Assembly (NCBI GenBank): GCA_022782265.1
Contig: JALFOM010000030.1
Location: forward strand, 1 to 42,448
Source of the DNA: Clostridiales bacterium
Lineage (GTDB): Bacteria > Bacillota > Clostridia > Oscillospirales > Oscillospiraceae
Direction: 5' to 3'
Length of the DNA stretch: 42,448 nt
Shown: in pieces, positions 22,701 to 30,395 of the stretch
Layout: each line of letters starts with the position of its first letter
Position numbering within the stretch: position 1 is the stretch's first letter
The notes under the pieces: generated by a model
Told to the model about the DNA's origin: nothing
The model's input: only the letters and a program-made list of their open reading frames with translations
The model's database searches: none
Position numbers and translations under genes: made by a program

Positions 22701-24518
22701 TCATTCAAAGATAATATTGCAGCCCGGCAGGGCAAAGCGCAGACGCTCGATCTGCTCGGGGCTGATGTTGTTCCCGCTGAGATTCAGCTCCTTCAGTCCG
22801 GTCATCGTGACAAGGACATCCACGGAACTGAGCTTATTGCCGGAGATATCCAGCGTCTCCAGATAGGGCAAGCCGGTCAGGGCTGTGGGGTCCGAGATGC
22901 TGTTGCAAGCCAGATCCAATTTTGTTATGCCCCGGGTCCACTGCAGCACACTGATATTCTCCAGATTGTTCCCCCGCAGATTCACGATTTGCAGGTTTTT
23001 GAAAAGAGCCAGCGCGGAAATATCCGTCAGGGCACGGTTGCTCAGGTCAAGCTCCGTCAGATCCTCCCTGAACTTCTCCCCGCCGATCTCAATGGAATAC
23101 ACCAGATCGTCATGCTCCACATAGCTGGAAGACAGGGCGGACTTCAGCTTGTCCACCGCCTCTCCCCCCAGCTCCGGGTTGTTGGTGATGGTCAGCAGCC
23201 GCAGGTTGGAAAGGCCCTTCAGGCTGTCCAGATCCGCGTCCTGAAGGCCGGTGTCCTCCAGCCCCAGGGTCTCCAGCGAATAGAGCCTGGAAAGCCCGGA
23301 ATAATCGCTGATGGGGTTTCCCGCCAGATGCAGCTCCTTCAGTCCGGTCAGAGAGCCCAGCGGCACCGTGGAAGTGATGCCGTTACCCTCGGCGTTGATG
23401 TACGCAAGGGTGTTGAGGGCCATCAGCGGCCGCAGGTCTGTGACCTGATTGTCTTTAATAATCAGCTCTTTCAGTCCGGGGATATCCATCAGCGGTGTAA
23501 TATCGCTGATCTTATTTCCGGTCAGATCCAGCCGTTCCAGCTCCCGGCAGGCGGACAGGGCGGAGATATCCGTTATCCCCCTGCTGCTGAGATTCAGCTC
23601 CTTCACATCCGACTTAAAGGTGACGCCGCCCAGAGTGATGTCCGCCGCGTCCTCCTGGTCGGTGTCGGTGTGAATGGCACAGCTGGGCAGGGCGGAGGAC
23701 AGGGCCTGGAGCTGCTCCTCGCTGATGGCAATGCCCTTGATGCTCAGAGTCGTCAGGTTTTCCAGTTCCGCCAGCACCGAAAAATCGGTGATGGGGTTAT
23801 TGTCCAGATACAGGGTACGCAGCCCCTTCAGCTCCGCCAGAGCGCGGATATCGGAAATATTGTTATCAGACAGGTCAAGGGCGGTCAGCCCGCCCAGGGT
23901 GCTGAGGGCGCTGATATCCGAGATGCTGTTGCCGGACAGGTTCAGACTGGTCAGGGCATACAGCTTTGCCACCTGATCCATCTCCCCGTCCGTCAGGCCC
24001 ATGCCCGACAAACTCAGTGAGGCCGTGTTCATGTCGTATTCCGTGCCGGCAATCTTCACCTTGCCCGCGCTGTTCAGGGAGTCCCTCCGCCTTTCCAGCG
24101 CCATGATGCGCTGCGCCACCTCCGGGTCTCGGGTATCCAGCAGCCGCAGCACCTCCAGGGCCTTGTCCAGGTTCCCCTGGGCCTCATAGCAGTCCGCCAT
24201 GAGCATCAGGCACTCCTGCCGCTGGTCCACGGCGGCGGCCTTGCGCAGATCGGTCAGGGCGCTGTCGTAGTCGCCGCTGGCATAGCTCTCCACAGCCCTG
24301 TTGTAATAGGCGCTGTAACTGCGCTTTTCCGAGGCGGCGCGCAGTACGATGGCGATAAGCACAACAAGCACCACCGCGGCGATGGTTCCCATGACGTACA
24401 GCCCGCGCTTGGATATATTCAGCTGTGTTTTCAGCCTGCTGAACCAGCCGGGGGGCTGCACAGCCTGATGGCTGCCGGTCGCCGGCTGGTGCGAGAGTGT
24501 ATTCTGCCTGCGTTTCAT
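22701..24518 (-). CDS. Membrane-anchored TPR and leucine-rich repeat protein
   Basis: A 605-residue protein. Cytoplasmic N-terminus of 39 residues, one membrane helix (about 40-60), a pair of TPR-like helices (YYNRAVESYASGDYDSALTDLRKAAAVD, LMLMADCYEAQGNLDKALEVL), then SDS22/internalin-type leucine-rich repeats of about 22 residues (LTSLNLSGNSISDISALSTL, LTALDLSDNNISDIRALAEL and so on) to the C-terminus, outside the cell. The LRR part is built as three related blocks: each opens with a strand like VTFKSDVKELNLSSRGITDISAL and closes with a segment like LSSALPSCAI. A protein-protein binding role at the surface is likely; no enzyme domain. Its start overlaps the stop of the upstream gene (ATGA). 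Confidence 0.9.
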   Translation of the reverse strand: MKRRQNTLSHQPATGSHQAVQPPGWFSRLKTQLNISKRGLYVMGTIAAVVLVVLIAIVLRAASEKRSYSAYYNRAVESYASGDYDSALTDLRKAAAVDQRQECLMLMADCYEAQGNLDKALEVLRLLDTRDPEVAQRIMALERRRDSLNSAGKVKIAGTEYDMNTASLSLSGMGLTDGEMDQVAKLYALTSLNLSGNSISDISALSTLGGLTALDLSDNNISDIRALAELKGLRTLYLDNNPITDFSVLAELENLTTLSIKGIAISEEQLQALSSALPSCAIHTDTDQEDAADITLGGVTFKSDVKELNLSSRGITDISALSACRELERLDLTGNKISDITPLMDIPGLKELIIKDNQVTDLRPLMALNTLAYINAEGNGITSTVPLGSLTGLKELHLAGNPISDYSGLSRLYSLETLGLEDTGLQDADLDSLKGLSNLRLLTITNNPELGGEAVDKLKSALSSSYVEHDDLVYSIEIGGEKFREDLTELDLSNRALTDISALALFKNLQIVNLRGNNLENISVLQWTRGITKLDLACNSISDPTALTGLPYLETLDISGNKLSSVDVLVTMTGLKELNLSGNNISPEQIERLRFALPGCNIIFE

Positions 24519-25213
24519 TTGCTGTCTCCGGCTTTGTTTTCTTCGGTTTTGGGGCTCTGCTCCGGCTTTTCCCCCGCTGCGGCCTTCTCCGCCCTGTTGG
24601 GGGCGATGACCTTGGGGGCCTTCATTTTCGGCAGCTCAACCTCAGTCTGAGGCTTTTTCTTTTTCATGGCGATGGCGGTGAACAGCAGGGCCAGCATCAC
24701 GCAGAGGACCGAGATCTCCTGCAGTCCGGCAGAGAGGGTGACGGGGTTTGCCGTGTCACGCAGGGCGGCCAGATCCTCCACAAAGATGTGGTACAAAAAT
24801 GGCAGGCCGAACAGGGGCACCAGCAGCCATTTGGTGCGGATGATGCCGAACACCGTGCCGGTGTACAGCACCGCCACCAGCAGATACAGCAGGATGCACA
24901 GCACCGTGTGCAGCCAGCTGTCAAAGGTGAAGGACTTGATGATGAAAAACACCACGCCCAGAATCACCGGAACAGCAGTGAGCCACAGGGCCTTTTTGCC
25001 CAGCAGAACAAGGCAGAGGATGAAGAGAATGTTGCACATCAGCGGCAGAGCGATCTGGGTGGCGGCGAAAAAGGGATCGTCCCACTTGCCCCAGCAGCCC
25101 ACAATGCGGAACACGGCGGACAGCGCCATGAAAATGATGGCCGTCTGGACGGCCCAGTGCTGCTGCTCCACATAGAACTTCGCCCGCGGGGCGCTCTTTT
25201 TTTCCTTTTCCAT
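24515..25213 (-). CDS. Polytopic membrane protein of unknown function
   Basis: A 232-residue protein with about six hydrophobic stretches between residues 20 and 180 (for example AIIFMALSAVFRIVG, LPLMCNILFILCLVLLG, LWLTAVPVILGVVFFII, VLCILLYLLVAVLYTG) and a Lys/Glu/Pro-rich C-terminal tail of ~45 residues predicted cytoplasmic. No family is recognised. It is cotranscribed and translationally coupled (ATGA) with the LRR protein gene, so the two probably form a membrane complex. That is the only functional clue. Confidence 0.8.
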   Translation of the reverse strand: MEKEKKSAPRAKFYVEQQHWAVQTAIIFMALSAVFRIVGCWGKWDDPFFAATQIALPLMCNILFILCLVLLGKKALWLTAVPVILGVVFFIIKSFTFDSWLHTVLCILLYLLVAVLYTGTVFGIIRTKWLLVPLFGLPFLYHIFVEDLAALRDTANPVTLSAGLQEISVLCVMLALLFTAIAMKKKKPQTEVELPKMKAPKVIAPNRAEKAAAGEKPEQSPKTEENKAGDSK

Positions 25214-25250
25214 CTTATCCCGCCTTTCTGTATACTCTATCTTTTACGGT

Positions 25251-26483
25251 TCAGACGGCCCAGTCTCCGTTTTTGAAAATCTCCACAGTCTGACCGTCTT
25301 CGGTAATGCCGGTAATGCTCAGATCCGGCGCGCCGATCATAAAGTCCTCATGGATCATGGAGTCGTTCACGCCTAAAGCCCGGGCTTCTTCGGGGCTGTA
25401 CTGGTCGAAGTCCTTCAGACAGCTGGAATAGCCCATGCCCAGAGCCAGATGGCAGGAGGCGTTCTCGTCAAAAAGGGTGTTGTAAAACAGGATGCCGCTT
25501 TCACGGATGGGACTCTTGTAGGGCACAAGGGCACATTCGCCCAGCATGGAGGCGCCCTCGTCCATGGCCAGCATCAGCTTCAGGGCCTCCTCGTTTTTTC
25601 CGGCGTGGGCCTCCACCACCCGGCCGTTTTCAAAGCGCAGGGAGAAGTTTTCGATCAGCACGCCCCGGTAGGACAGGGGCATGGTGGAGTAAACCACGCC
25701 TTCCGCGTCGCCGCTTTTGGGGGTGGTGAACACCTCCTCGGAGGGGATGTTGGCGTTATACCACACGTCCTTGTCCGGCAGCTTTTCCGCCCCGCCGCAA
25801 AAGAGCATCTGGGGCATCAGACCCACGGAGAAGTCCGTGCCGGTAGAGGCGCTTTTATAGATCAGGCGGCGCAGATTCAGGGCGTTCAGCCACTGGCAGC
25901 GGCGGCGCAGATTATCACTGTGCGTTTTCCAGTCGCCGATGGGGTCCTCCCCATCCGCCCGGGCGCAGCTTAAAATGGCCTGCCACAGCTTTTCCACCGC
26001 CTGAGCCTCATCCAGCGCGGGGAAGACCTTTTTCGCCCATTTTGCCCCGGCCACGGCGGCCACGCACCATTGGTATTTGTTCTCCATGGCGTCGGAATAG
26101 GGGCGGGTGATCTGATATCTGGCCTGCTGGGCTCTGGCCCACTTGTCCTGGTCGATGCCGGCCAGGCCGTCCGGGTCTTCGGAGCAGAGGTAGATATTGG
26201 CGGGCAGAAGCTCCGTCTTTTTCTTCATGTTCTCCTCTTCCCAGCTCTCCACCCGGCCCAGAACTTCGTCGCTCTGGTATTGGATGTCCAAGCGGGTAAA
26301 AGGCTGGTAGCGCCATTCGATCAGTACCTTGGCCGCCCCGGCCAGATAACACTCCTCCGCCAGCATCTCCACAAAATCCAGCTGCTCGGGCGCGGTGCGG
26401 ATAACGGCGTACTGGCCCTGCTGAATGTTCACGCCCGAGCGGGCGATAAGCCGTGCATAGCGGCGAAGAATTTCTCTGTCCAT
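25251..26483 (-). CDS. Metal-dependent aminopeptidase, M29 family (AmpS/aminopeptidase T)
   Basis: A 410-residue cytoplasmic exopeptidase that removes N-terminal residues from peptides. The M29 fingerprints are complete: IPSEEVFTTP and the GECALVPYKSPI stretch supply metal-binding Glu residues, LFYNTLFDENASCHLALGMGY supplies His and Tyr, and IHEDFMIGAPDLSI supplies the last His and Asp. N-terminal domain and length match AmpS (about 410). SD GGAGGAG precedes ATG 26483. It has its own promoter with notable inverted repeats, and its role is peptide catabolism. No cofactor information beyond the two-metal site of the family. Confidence 0.95.
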   Translation of the reverse strand: MDREILRRYARLIARSGVNIQQGQYAVIRTAPEQLDFVEMLAEECYLAGAAKVLIEWRYQPFTRLDIQYQSDEVLGRVESWEEENMKKKTELLPANIYLCSEDPDGLAGIDQDKWARAQQARYQITRPYSDAMENKYQWCVAAVAGAKWAKKVFPALDEAQAVEKLWQAILSCARADGEDPIGDWKTHSDNLRRRCQWLNALNLRRLIYKSASTGTDFSVGLMPQMLFCGGAEKLPDKDVWYNANIPSEEVFTTPKSGDAEGVVYSTMPLSYRGVLIENFSLRFENGRVVEAHAGKNEEALKLMLAMDEGASMLGECALVPYKSPIRESGILFYNTLFDENASCHLALGMGYSSCLKDFDQYSPEEARALGVNDSMIHEDFMIGAPDLSITGITEDGQTVEIFKNGDWAV

Positions 26484-26496
26484 TTTGCTCCTCCGG

Positions 26497-26516
26497 AAAG
26501 CGCTATATTGCGCTTT
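26497..26516 (-). promoter_or_regulatory. 5'-leader hairpin before aminopeptidase SD
   Basis: Perfect arms AAAGCGC (26497-26503) and GCGCTTT (26510-26516), ending a few bases before the SD GGAGGAG. It could affect initiation or mRNA stability. Confidence 0.5.
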
Positions 26517-26520
26517 GATT

Positions 26521-26580
26521 TATTTTGTTAAAGCATTATACCATATATATGGGGATAAGTCCATATTTTTTAACAAAATA
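26521..26580 (-). promoter_or_regulatory. Aminopeptidase promoter framed by a 12-bp inverted repeat
   Basis: Minus-strand -35 TGGACT (26558-26563), 17-bp spacer, -10 TATAAT (26535-26540). TATTTTGTTAAA (26521-26532) and TTTAACAAAATA (26569-26580) form perfect arms around it, and the spacer holds the palindrome CCATATATATGG (26541-26552). Probable operators. Confidence 0.65.
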
Positions 26581-26598
26581 AGGGATTCCCGCCCCCGC

Positions 26599-27327
26599 TC
26601 AGGGCGCTTTATACTCGCAGTAGGCGTTGAAGCAGGGCTTGCCGTCCATGTGGATTCCCTGTACGGTAAAGCCCTCGCCTCTGGGGATCACTCCCATCTT
26701 GATGGTATTGCCGGTGACACACTCCTTGATGTAGTCGATGCGGAGCTTGGACAGCATGCGGTATTCTCCATCCCAATAACCCGTCTCGCGGCAGACCAGC
26801 TCCGCGTAGTTGTGGAAGGCGAAATGGGCGGCGTTTTTATCGCAGTCGTCCTTGGTGATGGTCTTTTCCGTGGTGTATTCCACGTCTCTCGTCAGCAGGC
26901 GCTTGAAGTTGGGCACTTCATTGAGGGGACTGGTGGTGTAGAGAGGCTCAATGTCCTTGCAGGTCAGGCGGTTGCGTCCTTTCAGCAGCACAGGCATCAT
27001 CACCAGGTCGATGCGGGCGGCAAGGACACCGTCCTTCATAAACTCTCCCCGCAGGACATATTCGGTCTCACAGTTCGTCCGGCCCGAGGCATAGCCCACC
27101 AGCTCATCCCCCAGGGCGAAGGGGAGATACTGCTCCAGCTTGATGCGGCGGAACATCCACACCGCGTTCAGCTTTGCCTTCAGGTTGCCCTTGCTGGCGC
27201 CCTCTTCCTTGTTGCGCAGGGTAGCGGCCAGGACCAGCTGCTGGATCAGCGCGCAGGGGCTCATGTAGCCGGTGCTGTCCAGGTCTTCTTCCGTCACGGT
27301 ATAGCGCAGGGTCTCTTTCATATCCAT
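26599..27327 (-). CDS. Acyl-ACP thioesterase-like double-hotdog protein
   Basis: A 242-residue protein with the layout of bacterial acyl-ACP thioesterases, which release fatty acids from acyl carrier protein: a first hotdog beginning LRYTVTEEDLDSTGYMSPCALIQQLVLAATL and containing LNAVWMFRRIKLEQYLPFALGDEL (the 'aW.l.r..i.i...P..gd' pattern), and a second hotdog from residue ~150 with NAAHFAFHNYAELVCRETGYWDG and LSKLRIDYIKECVTGNTI. The usual HVNN catalytic string of the second hotdog is changed to AFHNYAEL, so activity or substrate could differ; a general hotdog thioesterase is the alternative call. ATG 27327 has GGAGG 8 bases upstream. It is divergent from the second propeller-SBP gene. Confidence 0.7.
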   Translation of the reverse strand: MDMKETLRYTVTEEDLDSTGYMSPCALIQQLVLAATLRNKEEGASKGNLKAKLNAVWMFRRIKLEQYLPFALGDELVGYASGRTNCETEYVLRGEFMKDGVLAARIDLVMMPVLLKGRNRLTCKDIEPLYTTSPLNEVPNFKRLLTRDVEYTTEKTITKDDCDKNAAHFAFHNYAELVCRETGYWDGEYRMLSKLRIDYIKECVTGNTIKMGVIPRGEGFTVQGIHMDGKPCFNAYCEYKAP

Positions 27328-27368
27328 ATTTTCTTCCTCCCGGTCAAATTATTTGCCTATATTTTGTC

Positions 27369-27397
27369 ATCTTAACAGAGTTTGTAGTATAGCGCAA
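27369..27397 (-). promoter_or_regulatory. Promoter of thioesterase-like gene
   Basis: Minus-strand -35 TTGCGC (27392-27397), 17-bp spacer, -10 TAAGAT (27369-27374). Confidence 0.55.
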
Positions 27398-27404
27398 TGC
27401 TTTT

Positions 27405-27449
27405 TTAAGAAATGTTAAGGTGACAGTGGAAAAACGATAAAGGTATAAT
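27405..27449 (+). promoter_or_regulatory. Promoter of second propeller-SBP lipoprotein with TTAAGA/TTAAGG direct repeat
   Basis: TTAAGA (27405-27410) and TTAAGG (27415-27420), 10-bp period, followed by GTGACA (27420-27425) as -35, 18-bp spacer and TATAAT (27444-27449). The arrangement copies that at 11920-11962. Confidence 0.65.
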
Positions 27450-27474
27450 ATATTGGAAAAAGAGGTGGACTGAA

Positions 27475-29526
27475 ATGAAAAAAGTCCTTTGCCTTCTTAC
27501 GGCCGCCGCACTGCTTCTGACTCTCTGCGCCTGTGGGGCGGAGGAGGCGCCGTCAGAGGCGGAATACTACTGGCGTGCAGAGACGGAAAGCCGTTATCCC
27601 CTGGGCCTCAACGGGGTGATACAGGGCCTTGCCGCCTCGGATGACTGTATCTTTCTCTGCGGAGAAAGCGAGGATGGGCCGCTGCTGGGACGCATCCCCT
27701 ATGAGATCCGGGAGGGCCGTGCCGTGCCGGGTGGGATGGAGGCGGTGGAGCTGCCGGAACTGGCGGAGGGCAGGCGTATGCTGGATCTGGACTTCGGCGC
27801 AGGGAAATTTTATGTACTGATTGTCCTGCCGGAGAGCTATTTGGTTCTGACCTGTCTGCCGGATGGCAGCATAGAGGACAATCTCAGCCCTGTTTTTGTG
27901 GGAGACGAGGAGCCGAAGAGCATCCTGGTGACAGAGGACGGCGGCTTTTGTCTGAGAAGCCTGCACAACATCTGTCTCTATGATTGCACCGGGAAACAGA
28001 CGGCAGCGTTCAGCGACTATCTCTCTGACCTGTACCCTCCCCTGCTGATCGGCGGAGACGTGTTCGCCCAAAGTCTGCCCATGGGTTCCGGCGCTGTCCG
28101 CCTGTGCCGTCTGAACAGGGAGACGGAAAAGCTTGAAGAAATCAGGCGCGAAACGGAGGCAGAGTATCTGCCCCGCTCCCTTTGCCGGAGTGCGCTGGGA
28201 ACGGCGCTGATCAATGAAGGCCGGGAGCTGCTCAGTATCGGCCCGGACGGCCAGACAGAGACGGTGCTGAACTGGGCGGAGCTCACCGGGGAAACCGGGA
28301 CAGAATACCGCTATGTGTGCCAACTTAACGATAATAACTTTCTCATGACGCCCGGGGATTCCGGGGAGCTGATCCTGCTGAACCGTGACTACCGGCCGGA
28401 CGAGCGAAAGACGCTGCGCATCGGCTTTTACGGTCAGGCAAGCGCCATGCTGTCCGTTTTGCAAAACAGCTATGCCCACATCAACGGGGATTATCGGGTG
28501 GAGTGCATCGGCTACGGCAGCGACGAGGCAGGCCTTTCCCGGCTGATGCTGGACGTGGGCGCCGGGGACAAGCTGGATATCGTCGTCAGCGACGGCTGGC
28601 AGGTGGACCCCAGCGGGGGCTTTGCGGACCTGTATCCCCTGATCGACGCCGACCCGGAGCTTTGCCGGGAGGACTTTGTGCCCTGGATGCTGAATAGGCT
28701 GGAGGACGGCGGGCAGCTCAAGCAGATCTGGGGCGGCTTTATTCTCAGTACCATGGAAGCCCGGGGCCCGCTGACAGAGGGGCCGGAGCCCCTGCGTCTG
28801 GCGGACTGCCAGAGCTATCTGGATGGGATCGCTTATGAGGGACCGCTGTTCGGCAGCATACACACCAAGGAGAATTTACTGAATAACATTGCCGTGAATC
28901 TGCTCTCCGCCGCCTATGACGAGGAGACGGGGTGTTACGACCTGCGCACACCGGAGGTCATGGCGCTGCTGGCGCTGTGCAATACCCGGCCTTTAGACTT
29001 TACCTTTGACGAAAACGGCCGGATCATTCAGGATGAGCCGGCGCTGGTCTCCGTGACGGAGCTGCAGCTGGGCAGCCCCGGGGATAAGAAAGAGGAACCG
29101 GCAGCCCCGGTCCGATACTTTGACGGCAGTGACAGCGGGGACAATTTCAGCGCCGTGTTCTGCGACTACCGGGCCTGCTACATGATCCCCAAAACATGCG
29201 CCGACAAGGAAAGCGCCTGGGCCTTCCTCCGGACCATGCTGAAGGAGGACTGGCAGCTGAAAACCTTTACCGAACGCGGCATCGGCTTTCCCTGCAACGC
29301 AGCCGCGCTGGAGAGAGCGCTGGCCGCGTGTATGCAGGACGAGCGGCGGGAAGAGGTCAGCACGATTCTGGATACCGGTGTTTTCCATGATTACGACATG
29401 CAGCAGCTCAGTGCCATTCTCGTGGAAGGTATGCGCCCCTATTTTTACGGGGATTCTTCTCTGGAGAATGCTATTGACAAGACCCAGAGCCGGCTGAACC
29501 TTTACTATGCAGAGCGGCATGGATGA
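27475..29526 (+). CDS. Second propeller-like / solute-binding fusion lipoprotein
   Basis: A 683-residue lipoprotein with lipobox LCACG. Residues 30-305 are repetitive beta-strand sequence (DCIFLCGESEDGPLLGRI, DLDFGAGKFYVLIVL, DGGFCLRSLHNICLYDCTGKQ), as in the gene at 12050. From residue ~311 (KTLRIGFYGQASAML) a solute-binding domain follows, with ADLYPLIDADPELCREDFVPWMLNRLEDGGQL aligning with VDLYPYMDADSEFSRDDFFPNVLKAVEENGKL of the paralogue, and SAWAFLRTMLKEDWQ near the end aligning with GAWQFLRSFFTEDFQ. There is no transporter gene next to it, which favours a sensory or scavenging role over plain uptake. The promoter box shared with the 12050 gene suggests common control. Confidence 0.83.
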   Translation: MKKVLCLLTAAALLLTLCACGAEEAPSEAEYYWRAETESRYPLGLNGVIQGLAASDDCIFLCGESEDGPLLGRIPYEIREGRAVPGGMEAVELPELAEGRRMLDLDFGAGKFYVLIVLPESYLVLTCLPDGSIEDNLSPVFVGDEEPKSILVTEDGGFCLRSLHNICLYDCTGKQTAAFSDYLSDLYPPLLIGGDVFAQSLPMGSGAVRLCRLNRETEKLEEIRRETEAEYLPRSLCRSALGTALINEGRELLSIGPDGQTETVLNWAELTGETGTEYRYVCQLNDNNFLMTPGDSGELILLNRDYRPDERKTLRIGFYGQASAMLSVLQNSYAHINGDYRVECIGYGSDEAGLSRLMLDVGAGDKLDIVVSDGWQVDPSGGFADLYPLIDADPELCREDFVPWMLNRLEDGGQLKQIWGGFILSTMEARGPLTEGPEPLRLADCQSYLDGIAYEGPLFGSIHTKENLLNNIAVNLLSAAYDEETGCYDLRTPEVMALLALCNTRPLDFTFDENGRIIQDEPALVSVTELQLGSPGDKKEEPAAPVRYFDGSDSGDNFSAVFCDYRACYMIPKTCADKESAWAFLRTMLKEDWQLKTFTERGIGFPCNAAALERALAACMQDERREEVSTILDTGVFHDYDMQQLSAILVEGMRPYFYGDSSLENAIDKTQSRLNLYYAERHG

Positions 29527-29561
29527 GGTGGAACAGATGTGGCACAGCCTGCTGCGGTGAT

Positions 29562-29610
29562 ACCCCCTTCAGTCACGGCTCGCCGTGACAGCTCCCCCTA
29601 ATGGGGAGCC
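29562..29610. repeat. Dispersed intergenic repeat (two hairpins)
   Basis: GTCACGGC-TC-GCCGTGAC followed by GCTCCCC-CTAAT-GGGGAGC. It matches the layout of the right half of the element at 7326-7375, so both belong to one repeat family. It lies just after the second propeller-SBP gene. Confidence 0.65.
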
Positions 29611-29623
29611 TTTGCATGGTAGC

Positions 29624-29652
29624 AAGAAAACAGAGCCTCCCAAAAGGGAGGC
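29624..29652 (-). terminator. Terminator of hypB
   Basis: Stem GCCTCCC (29635-29641) / GGGAGGC (29646-29652), loop of four, followed on the minus strand by TCTGTTTTCTT. Confidence 0.75.
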
Positions 29653-29668
29653 CCAGAACGTTTTTCCT

Positions 29669-30337
29669 TTACTCGATCCAGTTCTTGATCTCGGTGCGGA
29701 GCCAGGCGGCCCACTGGTCGATGCCCTCGCCGGTGCGGGCAGAGATGGGGATGATCCTGATGTTGGGGTTCAGCCGCAACACATGCTTTTTACATGCCTC
29801 CAGGTCAAAATCGAAGTAAGGCAGCACGTCGATCTTGTTGATGAGCAGTACATCGCAGATGGAGAACATCAGCGGGTACTTCAGGGGCTTGTCGTCCCCC
29901 TCCGGGACGGAGAGGATCATGGCGTTTTTCACGCTGCCGGTGTCGAACTCCGCAGGGCAGACCAGATTGCCCACGTTTTCCAGAATGGCAAAGTCCACAT
30001 CCTCAACGCCCAGGCCCTCAAGGCCCTGCCTGGTCATGCCTGCGTCCAGATGGCACATACCGCCGGTGTGGAGCTGGATGACCTTGGCGCCGGTTTTTTC
30101 GATGGCGGCGGCGTCCACATCCGAGTCGATATCCGCCTCCATGACGCCGATACGGAATTCGTCCTTCAATGCGGCAATGGTGGCCTTCAGTGTGGTGGTC
30201 TTGCCGGAGCCGGGAGAGGACATCAGATTCAAAAGGAAAGTCCGGTTCTTTTTCAGCTCTGCACGGAGCCGGTCAGCCTCCCGATCATTGTTTTCGAAAA
30301 CGCTCTTTTTTATCTCAAGAACTCTGTAACTTTCCAT
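29669..30337 (-). CDS. hypB: HypB-type nickel/GTP metallochaperone
   Basis: A 222-residue GTPase of the HypB/UreG SIMIBI class that delivers Ni2+ to [NiFe]-hydrogenase. Walker A is residues 41-48 (SPGSGKTT), the invariant metal-site Cys95-His96 is in TGGMCHLD, a third ligand Cys127 is in NVGNLVCPAEFD, and the guanine specificity motif is NKIDVLPYFDFDL. The His-rich N-terminal extension of some HypB proteins is absent; the N-terminus is the usual EIKKSVFENNDREADRLR helix. No hypA, hypC-F or hydrogenase gene is visible, so it is an orphan here; a role for a hydrogenase encoded elsewhere is likely. GGAGGG lies 7 bases before ATG 30337. Confidence 0.95.
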   Translation of the reverse strand: MESYRVLEIKKSVFENNDREADRLRAELKKNRTFLLNLMSSPGSGKTTTLKATIAALKDEFRIGVMEADIDSDVDAAAIEKTGAKVIQLHTGGMCHLDAGMTRQGLEGLGVEDVDFAILENVGNLVCPAEFDTGSVKNAMILSVPEGDDKPLKYPLMFSICDVLLINKIDVLPYFDFDLEACKKHVLRLNPNIRIIPISARTGEGIDQWAAWLRTEIKNWIE

Positions 30338-30366
30338 AAAAGACCCTCCGAATCAATAGTGAGGCC

Positions 30367-30395
30367 ATTTTATCACAATCACTTCAGCATTTCAA
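30367..30395 (-). promoter_or_regulatory. Promoter of hypB
   Basis: Minus-strand -35 TTGAAA (30390-30395), 17-bp spacer, -10 TAAAAT (30367-30372). It overlaps the last codons of the upstream lipoprotein gene, so hypB can be made apart from it. Confidence 0.6.
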
